A stretch of 64,000 nucleotides of DNA from Tsukamurella sp. TY48 (GCF_019656655.1 NZ_BPMV01000001.1:2666001-2730000), one strand, 5' to 3'; shown: positions 45,052 through 56,221, numbered from the stretch's first letter. Translations and numbers: made by a program. The notes: generated from the sequence alone by a model not told the origin.

Positions 45052-45759
45052 CTAGCCGACGACGAGCGCGAGGCCGGCGGCGTTGAGCGCGGCCGAGACG
45101 TCGTAGAACAGCGATCCATTGGGCTTGGCGGCGCCGTTGAAGGTGGCGGCGCGGCTGGCCAGCCCGAGGGCGGCGTTGTCGGTGCTGCGGACCAGCGGCC
45201 CGCCGCTGTCGCCCACCTGGACCGGGATCGTGGTGGCGATGTAGCCGTTGTCCACGCTGATCACCTTGCCGCAGCGCCAGCCCGAGCTCACGCCCTGGCT
45301 GCACACGGGATCGCCCGCCTTGGCCACGCCGACACTGGTCGGGCGGATCTTGCCGCCCGGGGTGGCCCGCGCGACCCGCGGATCCAGCTCGAAGACGCCC
45401 CAGTCGGGAGCGTTCGGCACGACGAACGTGTCGGAGCTGGTCAGACGTGGAGCCGACGAGGCGATGTTGACGCCGGCGATCCGGCCGTCGACCACCACCT
45501 GCTGGCCTTGCGCGCCGCAGTGTCCGGCGTAGACACCCACCCGGGAGCCGTCGCTGCGCTGACCGATGAATCCCACGGTGCAGCCGCGGCCGTCGGCCAC
45601 GTTGCCGACCATCTTGGACACCGTGAGCACGGAGCTGCCCGGCGTGACCGAGGCGACCGGCTCGGCCTGTGCGGCGGCCGGGACGAGTGCGGCGACCGCC
45701 GCCGCGACGGCGAGGGACGCGGCGGCGCTCCGGGCGCGAGGCGCGTGGGTGCGGCGCAT
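45052..45759 (-). CDS. Secreted trypsin-like serine protease
   Basis: 235 residues with a signal peptide ending near AAQAEP. The catalytic triad of a chymotrypsin-fold protease is seen: His in YAGHCG, Asp in PDWGVFEL and Ser in VGDSGGPLV. Cys residues suit disulphide formation outside the cell. No propeptide is obvious. Actinobacteria secrete such proteases; the target is unknown. Confidence 0.82.
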   Translation of the reverse strand: MRRTHAPRARSAAASLAVAAAVAALVPAAAQAEPVASVTPGSSVLTVSKMVGNVADGRGCTVGFIGQRSDGSRVGVYAGHCGAQGQQVVVDGRIAGVNIASSAPRLTSSDTFVVPNAPDWGVFELDPRVARATPGGKIRPTSVGVAKAGDPVCSQGVSSGWRCGKVISVDNGYIATTIPVQVGDSGGPLVRSTDNAALGLASRAATFNGAAKPNGSLFYDVSAALNAAGLALVVG

Positions 45760-45908
45760 GATTCTCCTCGGTTCGGCGGCGGTGGCCCGGGATCGGGCCG
45801 GTGGCGGCACGGCTGTGCGACGGTAGCGTGCCACAGCGCGCACCGCGTGTAAACCGAGTTGCCTCTGTTAACTATAGAGGCGAGTGTTGCGTGAGTGAAG
45901 AAAAATCT

Positions 45909-46394
45909 CTACTTCACAGGCTTCGGTGTGACCCAGGTGGTGATCTGCGCGTGCACCACCTCGGTGCCCTTGTTGTCGCGGATCGCGATGTCGACCACCA
46001 CGTCCTGTCCGGCGGTGATCGCGTCCCAGTCGACCGGCTCCAGGAAGGTGGCCGTCGCGGTGAGCGACGATTCCGCCTTGGCGAGGTAATCCACCTTCAT
46101 CGACTTCGGCAGCCAGCGGTGGGTGGACGGGGTGGATGCCTCCATCACCATGCCCATGCCGACCTCGGCGAGGTTGCAGGCGGCGATGGCGTGGAAGGTG
46201 CCGATGTGGTTCTGCACGAACCACCACTTCGGCCCCTTCACCACGGCGTGCCCGTACTCCAGCTCGGAGACGTAGGGCGTGACCGAGGCGAAGTAGGGCG
46301 CCTTGAGCGAGGCGCCGGCGGAGAAGGCGAGCTTGCCGAGCGGCTTATCGCTCAGCTTGCGCCACAGCTTGTACGTGCCGGTGGTGTCAGTCAT
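45909..46394 (-). CDS. DUF4442 hot-dog thioesterase-like protein
   Basis: 161 residues; the ATG after a GGTAGG ribosome site is used. The hot-dog helix appears as GTFHAIAACNLAEVGMGMVM, as in DUF4442 proteins, which resemble acyl-CoA thioesterases and dehydratases. It is the third thioesterase-type gene in the window. It stands alone and the substrate is unknown. Confidence 0.8.
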   Translation of the reverse strand: MTDTTGTYKLWRKLSDKPLGKLAFSAGASLKAPYFASVTPYVSELEYGHAVVKGPKWWFVQNHIGTFHAIAACNLAEVGMGMVMEASTPSTHRWLPKSMKVDYLAKAESSLTATATFLEPVDWDAITAGQDVVVDIAIRDNKGTEVVHAQITTWVTPKPVK

Positions 46395-46481
46395 GGCGCC
46401 TACCTTACTCTGCGGTAAGTTCGCGCGCCGCGGGCGGATGTACTGCACAATTGGTCGACGACACGGGGAGGAAAGACAGGC

Positions 46482-47156
46482 ATGAGCGATCCGAATCAGT
46501 ACGGCGGGACTCCGCCGGGCGGCGATCCGTACGGCCCGACCCACTACGGGCAGCCGCAGTACAGTCAGCAGCCGTACGGCCAGCAGCCCCAGGGGCAGGA
46601 CCCGTACGGCCAGAGCCCCTACGGGCAACAGCCCTACGAGCAGAACCCGTACGGCCAGCCCTACCAGCAGAATCCCTACGGACAGCAGCCCGGACAGCCG
46701 TACGAGCAGAACCCCTACGGCCAGCAACCCGGCTACCCGTCCTACCCGCAGCCCGGTTACCCCCAGGCACCCGGATTCGGCGGCCCGGTGCCGATGACGC
46801 GCCCCGGCACCGTGCTCGCGGCGGCACTGATCCTCATCATCATCGGCGTGATCGTCACCCTGCTGCAGGTGTCCAACCTGATCATCGGCGGCAGTGCCCT
46901 CGCGACACCGGGCCTCGACGAGTCCACGCTCTCCACGATCGTGGTCGTCACCGCGATCGTCACGCTCGTGATCGCCATCGGCGGGATCGCCGGCGGAACG
47001 CTGCTGCTGCTCAAGCGCAGCAAGGCCGCCGCGATCTTCGCGACGGTGGCCGCCGCGCTGATGCTGTTCACCTGCTGGGGGGTCGTGGCGACGATCGCGG
47101 TGCCGATCCTGCTGTGGGGGACCGCTTCGGCGAAGGCCTGGTTCGCCGGAACCTGA
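46482..47156 (+). CDS. Pro/Gln/Tyr-rich membrane protein
   Basis: 224 residues. The first 100 residues are a low-complexity cytosolic tail of imperfect NPYGQQP repeats. Three or so membrane segments follow, resembling the DUF4064 type. No catalytic motif is seen. Such tails occur in cell-envelope or condensate-forming proteins of actinobacteria. Its end abuts an opposing esterase without overlap. Confidence 0.7.
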   Translation: MSDPNQYGGTPPGGDPYGPTHYGQPQYSQQPYGQQPQGQDPYGQSPYGQQPYEQNPYGQPYQQNPYGQQPGQPYEQNPYGQQPGYPSYPQPGYPQAPGFGGPVPMTRPGTVLAAALILIIIGVIVTLLQVSNLIIGGSALATPGLDESTLSTIVVVTAIVTLVIAIGGIAGGTLLLLKRSKAAAIFATVAAALMLFTCWGVVATIAVPILLWGTASAKAWFAGT

Positions 47157-48140
47157 TCACCGCGGCGGATTCGCCGCCAGATCGTCGAAGCCGCGGGTGG
47201 CCAGCCGGACGATGGTGTCCTGGATCGTGGGCCACCACTGCGACTTTACGTTGACGGGCGTGCCGTGCGTGGCACCGTCGAGCGAGACCAGCAGCGCCGG
47301 CTCCCCGGCGGCCTGGGCGGCCTGGACGAACTCCACCGACTCCTGCGCCGGGACGATGCCGTCCTTGGTGCCGGTGAGCGCCACCGCGGGCATCCCCGGA
47401 TCGAGCCGCTGGATCGGATTGGCCAGGGCGTACCGGTCCGGCACCTGATCGGGCATGCCGCCCAGCACCATCTTCACGTGGTCGTTCATCCGGGACGAGG
47501 TGCGCATGTCCAGCACCCCGGCCATGGAGACGAAACCGCGGGGCACCATCGCCGGCGCTCCGCCCGGGGGCCAGGTGACGCCGGGTGCGCCCTGGGGGAG
47601 GGTGCGCCGGGTCGCCGCCCAGGCGGCGAGCTGCCCGCCGGCCGAGTGTCCGACGAAGATCACGTTCGACGCATCCAGTTCGCGCACGCGGTGCGCGAGC
47701 GTGGGGACGAAGTCGACCGCGTTGCCCACATCGGTGAAGGTGGTGGGCCAGCCGCCGCCGGAGCCCACGCGCCGGTACTCGATGTTCCACACCGCGAGTC
47801 CCGAGGACTGCAGGGCGCGGGCCACGTCGGCCATGTAGCGCTCGGTGGCGCGGGCCTTCCATCCGCCGCCGTGGATCAGCACCACCACGGGCACGCTGCC
47901 CCGGGCGTGCCGGCCCGGTGGCAGGTAGAGCCGGCCGTAGTTCTGCGCGGGATCGGCGTTCGGCGCCGGGTAGGTGTAGCGCACCGAATCGTCGCGCACC
48001 GGCGCGACCGACTCCGACGCCGCGGAGGAGCTGGGCGCCGACGGGTCGACGGGGCCGATAGTGCAGCCGGACATCCCGGCGCCCAGAGACCCCACCAGGA
48101 TCAGCGCGCCGAGCTTCTGCGCGGCGCGCTGCTTGGTCAT
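47157..48140 (-). CDS. Lipoprotein alpha/beta hydrolase (esterase)
   Basis: 327 residues. A lipobox-like GAGMSGC follows a short signal, so it is probably an exported, lipid-anchored esterase. The HSL-type motifs are HGGGW (oxyanion), GHSAGGQ (nucleophile Ser), GTKDGIVP (Asp) and DGATHGTP (His). It would cleave short-chain esters outside the membrane. It is convergent with the gene at 46482 and divergent from the rpsJ operon promoter. Confidence 0.82.
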   Translation of the reverse strand: MTKQRAAQKLGALILVGSLGAGMSGCTIGPVDPSAPSSSAASESVAPVRDDSVRYTYPAPNADPAQNYGRLYLPPGRHARGSVPVVVLIHGGGWKARATERYMADVARALQSSGLAVWNIEYRRVGSGGGWPTTFTDVGNAVDFVPTLAHRVRELDASNVIFVGHSAGGQLAAWAATRRTLPQGAPGVTWPPGGAPAMVPRGFVSMAGVLDMRTSSRMNDHVKMVLGGMPDQVPDRYALANPIQRLDPGMPAVALTGTKDGIVPAQESVEFVQAAQAAGEPALLVSLDGATHGTPVNVKSQWWPTIQDTIVRLATRGFDDLAANPPR

Positions 48141-48216
48141 ACTCGAATTCTTCCAGAGCATCGGCTCCCGGCGGTGGCGACGTGCGGTGGATCACGGCCG
48201 GGGGAGAGCCGCGGAT

Positions 48217-48245
48217 TTGAACCTGAGGCGCATCCGGTGCATACT
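48217..48245 (+). promoter_or_regulatory. Candidate promoter of the S10 operon
   Basis: TTGAAC (48217-48222) and CATACT (48240-48245) are 17 bases apart. It lies about 310 bases before rpsJ and no gene intervenes. Confidence 0.55.
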
Positions 48246-48553
48246 GGTCAGGTTGCCTTCCGCGGGCGGCGTGGTCTGTTGCGGCTACGACGTGTGCGGG
48301 AAGGTATCGCTTGGCCCCCCTCGCGGGTGCCATCCGGTCCGATGGGACCGCCCTGAGAAGGAAATTCCCGGGGTGGAACTTGAGCGACAGTGCGACACGC
48401 CCGACCGCGTGGACCGGAGCAATTTGACACATGAACAGCGTCGATCGACTCAACGTTCTCGCCGAGTGCGAGACGGGCCGCCTACGGGCGGCGGTTGCAA
48501 GAGCTGTGAAGTGTGCAGGCAAAACGTGAACACTTGACGGAAGAGGACACAGC
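48246..48553 (+). promoter_or_regulatory. Untranslated leader of rpsJ
   Basis: About 310 bases with no coding frame of note, several GC-rich stems and no riboswitch that I can name. It ends with AGAGGACAC before the rpsJ GTG. In other bacteria the S10 leader binds L4 for feedback control; the sequence here does not show that by eye. Confidence 0.45.
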
Positions 48554-48859
48554 GTGGCGGGACAGAAGATCCGCATCAGGCTCAAGGCCTATGACCATGA
48601 GGCGATCGACGCGTCTGCTCGGAAGATCGTTGAGACCGTGACCCGCACCGGCGCCAGTGTCGTCGGTCCCGTGCCGCTGCCGACGGAGAAGAACGTGTAC
48701 TGCGTCATCCGCTCGCCGCACAAGTACAAGGACTCGCGGGAGCACTTCGAGATGCGTACCCACAAGCGGCTTATCGACATCCTGGACCCGACGCCGAAGA
48801 CGGTCGACGCGCTCATGCGCATCGACCTGCCGGCGAGCGTCGACGTGAACATCCAGTAA
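48554..48859 (+). CDS. rpsJ: 30S ribosomal protein S10
   Basis: 101 residues from a GTG. The family segments [11 protein letters not shown] and [11 protein letters not shown] are present. S10 assembles late in the 30S head and also acts in NusE/NusB antitermination. It is the first gene of a ten-gene S10 operon, followed after 20 bases by rplC. Confidence 0.98.
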
Positions 48860-48879
48860 GCGGCTGCGGAGAACTGATA

Positions 48880-49536
48880 ATGACTGAGAACAAGATCAAG
48901 GGAATCCTGGGCACCAAGCTCGGCATGACCCAGGTCTTCGACGAGAACAACCGGGTCGTCCCGGTGACCGTCGTCAAGGCCGGGCCGAACGTCGTGACCC
49001 AGATCCGTACCGAGGCCACCGACGGCTACGACGCCGTCCAGATCGCCTTCGGCGCCATCGACCCGCGCAAGGTGAACAAGCCCGTCTCGGGCCAGTTCGC
49101 CAAGGCCGGCGTCACCCCGCGCCGCCACATCGCTGAGCTCCGGATCGCCGACACCTCCGATTACGAGGTCGGCCAGGAGCTGGGTGCCGATGTCTTCGAG
49201 GACGGCAACTTCGTCGACGTCACCGGCATCAGCAAGGGCAAGGGCTACGCCGGCGTCATGAAGCGCCACGGCTTCGCCGGTCTCGGCGCCAGCCACGGCG
49301 CACAGGCCGTGCACCGTGCCCCCGGTTCCATCGGTGGCTGCGCCACCCCGGGCCGCGTCTTCAAGGGCGTCCGCATGGCCGGCCGCATGGGCTCCGACAA
49401 GGTGACCACGCAGAACCTCACCGTGTTCAAGGTGGACGCCGACGCCGGCGTCCTGCTGATCAAGGGCGCCATCCCCGGTCGCAAGGGCGGCCTCGTGATG
49501 GTCCGTACCGCTGTGAAGGGTGGTGCTCGCGCATGA
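48880..49536 (+). CDS. rplC: 50S ribosomal protein L3
   Basis: 218 residues. It opens with [13 protein letters not shown] and has the loop [16 protein letters not shown] that reaches the peptidyl-transferase centre. Its stop overlaps the rplD start (ATGA). Confidence 0.98.
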   Translation: MTENKIKGILGTKLGMTQVFDENNRVVPVTVVKAGPNVVTQIRTEATDGYDAVQIAFGAIDPRKVNKPVSGQFAKAGVTPRRHIAELRIADTSDYEVGQELGADVFEDGNFVDVTGISKGKGYAGVMKRHGFAGLGASHGAQAVHRAPGSIGGCATPGRVFKGVRMAGRMGSDKVTTQNLTVFKVDADAGVLLIKGAIPGRKGGLVMVRTAVKGGARA

Positions 49537-50186
49537 GCAAGCTGACTCTCGATGTGAAGTCCGCCGACGGCAAGACCGACGGCACCGTCGAGCTTCCCGC
49601 CGCGATCTTCGACGTGGAGCCGAACATCGCTCTGATGCACCAGGTGGTCATCGCGCAGCTCGCCGCTGCACGTGCCGGCACGCACTCCACCAAGACCCGC
49701 GGCGAGGTCCGCGGCGGTGGACGCAAGCCGTACCGCCAGAAGGGCACCGGCCGCGCCCGTCAGGGCTCGACCCGTGCGCCGCAGTTCGCCGGTGGTGGCA
49801 CCGTCCACGGCCCGCAGCCGCGTGATTACAGCCAGCGCACCCCGAAGAAGATGAAGGCCGCCGCCCTGCGCGGTGCCCTCACCGATCGGGTTCGCGAGGA
49901 TCGCATCCACGTCGTCACCGAGCTGGTGGCCGGCCAGGAGGCGTCGACCAAGACCGCGCGCCAGTTCCTCGCTCAGCTGTCCGAGCGCAAGAAGTTCCTC
50001 GTGGTCGTCGGCCGCGAGGACCTGACCGCGCAGCGCAGCGTGCAGAACCTGCCGAACGCGAAGTGGATCTACCCCGACCAGCTCAACACCTACGACGTCC
50101 TCGACGCCGATGATCTGGTGTTCAGCCGCGAGGCTCTGGGTTCGTTCATCGCGAGCGCATCGAAGACCGAGGAGGCGAACGCCTGA
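49533..50186 (+). CDS. rplD: 50S ribosomal protein L4
   Basis: 217 residues, including the exit-tunnel loop around [22 protein letters not shown]4 is the autogenous regulator of the S10 operon in some bacteria. It overlaps both rplC and rplW by a few bases. Confidence 0.98.
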   Translation: MSKLTLDVKSADGKTDGTVELPAAIFDVEPNIALMHQVVIAQLAAARAGTHSTKTRGEVRGGGRKPYRQKGTGRARQGSTRAPQFAGGGTVHGPQPRDYSQRTPKKMKAAALRGALTDRVREDRIHVVTELVAGQEASTKTARQFLAQLSERKKFLVVVGREDLTAQRSVQNLPNAKWIYPDQLNTYDVLDADDLVFSREALGSFIASASKTEEANA

Positions 50187-50497
50187 TGGCTACCGCAACC
50201 ATCCCCGCCGACCCGCGGGACATCCTGCTCGCTCCGGTGATCTCCGAGAAGGCCTACGGCCTGATCGAGGACAACACGTACACCTTCCTGGTGCACCCGG
50301 AGGCGAACAAGACGCAGATCAAGATCGCCGTGGAGCAGGTCTTCGGCGTCAAGGTCGTCAACGTGAACACCCTGAACCGCCCGGGCAAGCGCAAGCGCAC
50401 TCGCGCCGGTTACGGACAGCGCAAGAGCACCAAGCGCGCCATCGTGACCCTGAGCGCCGACAGCAAGCCCATCGATATCTTCGGAGGGGCAAGCTAA
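50186..50497 (+). CDS. rplW: 50S ribosomal protein L23
   Basis: 103 residues, with the conserved [13 protein letters not shown] and the tunnel-exit docking surface used by trigger factor and SRP. It ends directly before rplB, with no gap. Confidence 0.98.
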   Translation: MATATIPADPRDILLAPVISEKAYGLIEDNTYTFLVHPEANKTQIKIAVEQVFGVKVVNVNTLNRPGKRKRTRAGYGQRKSTKRAIVTLSADSKPIDIFGGAS

Positions 50498-51334
50498 ATG
50501 GCTATCCGCAAGTACAAGCCGACCACTCCGGGTCGCCGCGGCTCGTCGGGCTCGACCTTCGACGAGATCACGCGTTCGACCCCGGAGAAGTCGCTGATCC
50601 GTCCGCTGCACGGCCGTGGTGGCCGTAACGCGCACGGCCGCATCACCACCCGGCACAAGGGTGGCGGCCACAAGCGTGCCTACCGTCTGATCGACTTCCG
50701 TCGTCACGACAAGGACGGCATCAACGCCAAGGTCGCGCACATCGAGTACGACCCGAACCGCACCTCGCGGATCGCACTGCTGCACTACTTGGACGGCGAG
50801 AAGCGCTACATCCTCGCCCCCAAGGACCTGAAGCAGGGCGACATCGTCGAGTCGGGCCCGAACGCCGACATCAAGCCGGGCAACGCCCTGCCGCTGCGCA
50901 ACATCCCCGCCGGCACCGTGATCCACGCCGTCGAGCTGCGTCCCGGTGGCGGTGCCAAGATGGCCCGCTCGGCCGGTGCCAGCATCCAGCTGCTGGGCAA
51001 GGAGGGCGCGTACGCGACCCTGCGTATGCCCTCGGGCGAGATCCGTCGCGTCGACGTGCGCTGCCGCGCCACCGTCGGCGAGGTGGGCAACGCCGAGCAG
51101 AGCAACATCAACTGGGGCAAGGCCGGCCGTATGCGGTGGAAGGGCAAGCGCCCGACCGTCCGTGGTGTCGTCATGAACCCGGTCGATCACCCGCACGGCG
51201 GTGGTGAGGGTAAGACCTCCGGTGGCCGTCACCCGGTGAGCCCGTGGGGTAAGCCCGAGGGCCGCACCCGCAAGAACAAGGCGAGCGACAAGATGATCGT
51301 CCGCCGTCGCAAGTCCGGCAAGAACAAGCGCTAG
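50498..51334 (+). CDS. rplB: 50S ribosomal protein L2
   Basis: 278 residues. The conserved [15 protein letters not shown] segment near the peptidyl-transferase centre is intact. L2 is needed for subunit joining. It is followed after 14 bases by rpsS with a GGAGGG ribosome site. Confidence 0.98.
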   Translation: MAIRKYKPTTPGRRGSSGSTFDEITRSTPEKSLIRPLHGRGGRNAHGRITTRHKGGGHKRAYRLIDFRRHDKDGINAKVAHIEYDPNRTSRIALLHYLDGEKRYILAPKDLKQGDIVESGPNADIKPGNALPLRNIPAGTVIHAVELRPGGGAKMARSAGASIQLLGKEGAYATLRMPSGEIRRVDVRCRATVGEVGNAEQSNINWGKAGRMRWKGKRPTVRGVVMNPVDHPHGGGEGKTSGGRHPVSPWGKPEGRTRKNKASDKMIVRRRKSGKNKR

Positions 51335-51348
51335 GAGGGAGTTAGAGA

Positions 51349-51629
51349 ATGCCACGCAGCCTCAAGAAGGGCCCGTTCGTCGACGACCACCTCCTCGCGA
51401 AGGTCGACGTCCAGAACGAGAAGGGCACCAAGCAGGTCATCAAGACCTGGTCGCGCCGCTCGACCATCATCCCCGACTTCATCGGTCACACCTTCGCCGT
51501 CCATGACGGTCGCAAGCACGTGCCGGTGTTCGTCTCGGACAACATGGTCGGTCACAAGCTGGGCGAGTTCGCGCCCACGCGGACGTTCAAGGGCCACATC
51601 AAGGACGACCGGAAGGCGAAGCGCCGCTA

Positions 51630-51630
<1 letters not shown>
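51349..51630 (+). CDS. rpsS: 30S ribosomal protein S19
   Basis: 93 residues; starts [15 protein letters not shown] and holds the family segment [13 protein letters not shown]. It forms the 30S head with S13. The stop overlaps the rplV start by one base (TAATG). Confidence 0.98.
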
Positions 51631-52843
<1,213 letters not shown>

Positions 52844-52847
52844 CGCC

Positions 52848-53264
52848 ATGTTGATCCCCCGTCGGGTGAAGCACCGCAAGCAGCACCACCCCAAGCGCTC
52901 CGGCGCCGCCAAGGGTGGCACCACTGTGGCGTTCGGTGACTACGGCATCCAGGCTCTCGAGCCCGCCTACATCACCAACCGTCAGATCGAGTCCGCTCGT
53001 ATCGCCATCAACCGCCACATCAAGCGTGGCGGCAAGGTCTGGATCAACATCTTCCCGGACCGCCCGCTCACCAAGAAGCCCGCCGAGACCCGCATGGGTT
53101 CCGGTAAGGGTTCGCCCGAGTGGTGGGTGGCGAACGTCAAGCCCGGTCGCGTGATGTTCGAGATGACCTACCCCAATGAGCAGATCGCTCGCGAGGCCCT
53201 GCGCCGCGCGCAGCACAAGCTCCCCTGCAAGACCCGCATCGTGACCCGAGAGGAGCAGTTCTGA
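52848..53264 (+). CDS. rplP: 50S ribosomal protein L16
   Basis: 138 residues. It begins [16 protein letters not shown], typical of the family. L16 organises the A-site region of the 50S. Its stop overlaps the rpmC ATG by one base. Confidence 0.98.
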   Translation: MLIPRRVKHRKQHHPKRSGAAKGGTTVAFGDYGIQALEPAYITNRQIESARIAINRHIKRGGKVWINIFPDRPLTKKPAETRMGSGKGSPEWWVANVKPGRVMFEMTYPNEQIAREALRRAQHKLPCKTRIVTREEQF

Positions 53265-53494
53265 TGTCGAACACCGTCGCCGCTGATCTCCGCGGTCTCA
53301 CCGCGGACGAGCTGGTGGAGAAGCTGCGCGAGGCTAAGGAAGAGCTGTTCAACCTGCGCTTCCAGATGGCCACCGGACAGATGAGCAACAACCGTCGCCT
53401 GCGCACCGTGCGTACCGATATCGCCCGGATCTACACGATCCTGCGCGAGCGGGAGCTCGGCCTGGCCTCGGGTCCGGAGGGTGACGCCGCATGA
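53264..53494 (+). CDS. rpmC: 50S ribosomal protein L29
   Basis: 76 residues, a two-helix protein with [13 protein letters not shown]. It sits at the tunnel exit beside L23. It overlaps rpsQ by 4 bases (ATGA). Confidence 0.97.
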   Translation: MSNTVAADLRGLTADELVEKLREAKEELFNLRFQMATGQMSNNRRLRTVRTDIARIYTILRERELGLASGPEGDAA

Positions 53495-53775
53495 GCGAGA
53501 ACGGAAGCAATGTGACCACCGAGCAGCGCAACAGCCGCAAGGTCCGTATCGGGTACGTCGTGTCCGACAAGATGGAGAAGACCATCGTCGTCGAGCTCGA
53601 GGACCGTGTGAAGCACGCCCTGTACGGCAAGATCATCCGCACCACCTCCAAGGTGAAGGCGCATGACGAAGAGGGCCTCGCCGGCGTGGGTGACCGCGTC
53701 CGGATCATGGAGACCCGTCCGCTGAGCGCCAGCAAGCACTGGCGTCTGGTGGAGGTGCTGGAGAAGGCCAAGTAA
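53491..53775 (+). CDS. rpsQ: 30S ribosomal protein S17
   Basis: 94 residues. The OB fold contains [14 protein letters not shown] and MEtRPLS motifs. It is the last gene of the operon here; a terminator lies 25 bases after the stop, which separates it from rplN. Confidence 0.97.
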   Translation: MSENGSNVTTEQRNSRKVRIGYVVSDKMEKTIVVELEDRVKHALYGKIIRTTSKVKAHDEEGLAGVGDRVRIMETRPLSASKHWRLVEVLEKAK

Positions 53776-53800
53776 GGCCGGTTTCACACCGCACAGACTC

Positions 53801-53838
53801 GAAACCCCGGCTCTTCCGCGAGGAAGAACCGGGGTTTC
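53801..53838 (+). terminator. Terminator after rpsQ
   Basis: GAAACCCCGG (53801-53810) pairs with CCGGGGTTTC (53829-53838), with an inner CTTCC/GGAAG helix and a GCGA loop. It can act on both strands, since the opposing lipoprotein gene ends 11 bases away. Confidence 0.85.
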
Positions 53839-53848
53839 GTCGTTGTCA

Positions 53849-54385
53849 TCAGCCGCAGGAGGCGATGAGTGCGTTCGCCGCCGCGGTGAGCGCACTGTTC
53901 GCGGGATTGGTCTTGGGCCAGGTCTGATCCTCGGCGCCGCGTGCCGCCTGATCGGCTCGCAGCGCATCCGCGTAGGCGTCGAGCTTGGACTTGTAGTCGA
54001 CGAGCAGCGCGCGGATGCTGGGATTCGGGTCCGCGGTCGTGATGATCGCGGGCAGCTTCCCGGTTTCGGTGGCGATCGCGGCGAAGTTCGCCGACATCAG
54101 GCCGGCGATGCCCTCCCAGGTCCAGTACGGATCACCCTTGGTGAACGTGATGGTGGCTTCGGATGCGGGCCGGCGGGTGTCGTAACCCGCGCGCCAGGCC
54201 CGGCACGCCGACTTACCCGCGGAATCCGCGGCCGCCGCGCGCGAGGATGCGAGCGTGGTCTGGTACGCCGCGACATCGCTGGGATTCGCGGAGCCGGTGC
54301 CCGGCACCGTCGCACACCCCGCCAGCGCGGCCACCGCACCGATCACGGCCAGCGCCCCCGCCGCCCTGCCCTTCACAGTTGTCAT
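53849..54385 (-). CDS. Putative lipoprotein of unknown function
   Basis: 178 residues; the chosen ATG leads to a signal with lipobox ALAGC. The mature domain is helical with two Cys residues near the ends (KSACRAW and IASCG) and no motif I know. It is between the S10 operon terminator and the DEAD-box helicase leader, transcribed toward the S10 operon. It is probably mycolata-specific. Confidence 0.6.
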   Translation of the reverse strand: MTTVKGRAAGALAVIGAVAALAGCATVPGTGSANPSDVAAYQTTLASSRAAAADSAGKSACRAWRAGYDTRRPASEATITFTKGDPYWTWEGIAGLMSANFAAIATETGKLPAIITTADPNPSIRALLVDYKSKLDAYADALRADQAARGAEDQTWPKTNPANSALTAAANALIASCG

Positions 54386-54684
54386 CGTTGTTCCTCCCCC
54401 GGCGCGGCGGAAAAGCCGCGCCTTCGTCACATATTGTCACGGTGGTGGCGGCGCAGGCGAGAGCCCTGCCACTCCCGGTTTTCGGGATGCACGCACCTGC
54501 TCGCACGGGTGCTATGCTGGTAGGTGATGCGGAACGCTAACGTTCCGCGCCGTCGTAGGGCTCCCGGGCCCCAGCCGTCTCGCCGCACCCGCGGTTCGAA
54601 GACGCCTCCCGGTTCTTTTCTTGCGGCGAACGGACGCGGCCACCGCCGCCTTCGCCACCCACCACCGTTAGGTACAAGCGCACC
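54386..54684 (+). promoter_or_regulatory. Long leader of the DEAD-box helicase with an 8-bp stem-loop
   Basis: About 300 bases without a gene on either strand. GCGGAACG (54529-54536) pairs perfectly with CGTTCCGC (54541-54548) around a CTAA loop. A TATGCT element at 54513-54518 could be a -10 box just before the stem-loop. Helicase genes of this family often have long leaders with cold-shock control; that is a comparison, not proof. Confidence 0.5.
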
Positions 54685-56136
54685 TTGACTACAACTGTGT
54701 CCGCACCCTCTTTCACCGATCTCGGCGTGCCCGCCGACGTCGTCGACGCCCTGGTCGCGATGGACCGGCCCACGCCCTTCCCCATCCAGGCCGACACCCT
54801 GCCCGACACCCTGGCCGGCCGCGATGTGCTCGGCCGCGGCAAGACCGGCTCCGGCAAGACCCTGGCCTTCGCCATCCCGCTCGTCGTGGCCGTCGACAAG
54901 GCCCGCGGCTCGCGGCGCCGTCCCGGCCGCCCCGTGGGCCTCGTGCTCGCGCCCACCCGCGAGCTGGCCACCCAGATCACCGCCACCGTCGAGCCGCTGG
55001 CCAAGGCCCTGGGCCTCAACGTGACCACCATCTTCGGCGGCGTCAAGCAGTCCCGCCAGGAGCAGGCGCTCGGCAACGGCGTCGACATCGTGGTGGCCTG
55101 CCCGGGCCGCCTCGAGGACCTGATGCGCCAGCGCATCGTCGACCTGTCCGACGTGGCCGTCACCGTGCTCGACGAGGCCGACCACATGGCCGACCTCGGC
55201 TTCCTGCCCGTGGTGACCCGGATCCTGGCCGCCACCCCGTCCGACGGCCAGCGCATGCTGTTCTCGGCGACGCTGGACAACGGCGTCGACAAGCTGGTCC
55301 GCAAGTTCCTCTCCGAGCCCGTGATGCACTCGGTCGACCCGGAGAACTCGCCGGTGGCCGATATGACCCACCACGTCTTCGAGGTGAGCGGCAAGGACGA
55401 CAAGACCGAGCTGGTGCGCGTGCTCGCCTCCGGCATGGGCCGCCGCATCCTGTTCACCCGCACCAAGCACCAGGCCAAGAAGCTGGCCAAGCAGCTCACC
55501 GCGCAGGGCATCCCCGCACGTGATCTGCACGGCAACCTCAGCCAGCCGCAGCGCGACCGCAACCTGGAGGCCTTCAGCACCGGCACCGCCCGCGTGCTCG
55601 TGGCCACCGACATCGCCGCCCGCGGCGTGCACGTGGACGACATCGAGCTGGTCGTGCACGTCGACCCGCCGGCCGAGCACAAGGCCTACCTGCACCGCAG
55701 CGGCCGCACCGCCCGCGCCGGCAGCGCCGGCACCGTGGTCACCGTGATGCTCTCCGAGCAGAAGCGCGACACCGTGGCGCTGCTGAAGAAGGCCGATATC
55801 AGCGCCCGCCCGGTCGCCGTGACCGCCACGGCGCCGGTCGTCACCGATCTGGTGGGGGAGCCCGCCCCGTTCGTCACGCCCGCACCCGAGCCCGCGCCGC
55901 AGCAGCAGCCGCGTCGTCGGTCCTCCGGTGGGCAGCAGCAGGCGCGTCCGCCGCGGTCGCGTCGCGGTGAGCCGCACCCCGGTGGCCGTGGCGGCCAGTC
56001 GCGCGACGGTCAGCCCCGCGGCGGCCAGCAGCGCAGCGGTGCCGGACAGTCCCGCGGCACGCAGCAGTCCCGCGGTGCGCAGCAGTCGCGCGGCGGCCAG
56101 CAGCAGCGTCGTCGCGCCACCCGCCCGGCGGGCTGA
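54685..56136 (+). CDS. DEAD-box RNA helicase with Arg/Gly/Gln-rich tail
   Basis: 483 residues from a TTG (a GTG four codons later is also possible). Motifs in order: Q-motif PFPIQ, Walker A GKTGSGKT, PTRELA, CPGR (a variant of TPGR), DEAD, SAT, ATDIAARG and HRSGRTARAG. The C-terminal 90 residues are a disordered RG/Q-rich tail (PHPGGRGGQSRDGQ and on), which usually binds RNA. It resembles RhlE/CsdA-type helicases. It is preceded by a long leader and ends in a strong terminator. Confidence 0.92.
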   Translation: MTTTVSAPSFTDLGVPADVVDALVAMDRPTPFPIQADTLPDTLAGRDVLGRGKTGSGKTLAFAIPLVVAVDKARGSRRRPGRPVGLVLAPTRELATQITATVEPLAKALGLNVTTIFGGVKQSRQEQALGNGVDIVVACPGRLEDLMRQRIVDLSDVAVTVLDEADHMADLGFLPVVTRILAATPSDGQRMLFSATLDNGVDKLVRKFLSEPVMHSVDPENSPVADMTHHVFEVSGKDDKTELVRVLASGMGRRILFTRTKHQAKKLAKQLTAQGIPARDLHGNLSQPQRDRNLEAFSTGTARVLVATDIAARGVHVDDIELVVHVDPPAEHKAYLHRSGRTARAGSAGTVVTVMLSEQKRDTVALLKKADISARPVAVTATAPVVTDLVGEPAPFVTPAPEPAPQQQPRRRSSGGQQQARPPRSRRGEPHPGGRGGQSRDGQPRGGQQRSGAGQSRGTQQSRGAQQSRGGQQQRRRATRPAG

Positions 56137-56172
56137 TCCGACGCGCCTGGCGCGCATCGCATCCGCTCCACT

Positions 56173-56206
56173 CGAACGCACCCCGTACGCGGGGTGCGTT
56201 CGCGTT
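56173..56206 (+). terminator. Strong terminator after the helicase
   Basis: A perfect 13-bp stem around a TACG loop (arms 56173-56185 and 56190-56202), followed at once by CGTTTT. It separates the helicase from the opposing two-ATPase gene. Confidence 0.88.
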
Positions 56207-56221
56207 TTCCGGGTGCGGGAC

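Noticed and set aside
46482-46790. Repeated NPYGQQP units as a possible DNA repeat array
   Set aside because: The repeats are a coding low-complexity tail without spacers, not CRISPR or a satellite.
54427-56181. Minus-strand 584-residue frame opposite the helicase
   Set aside because: Low-complexity shadow of the helicase gene.
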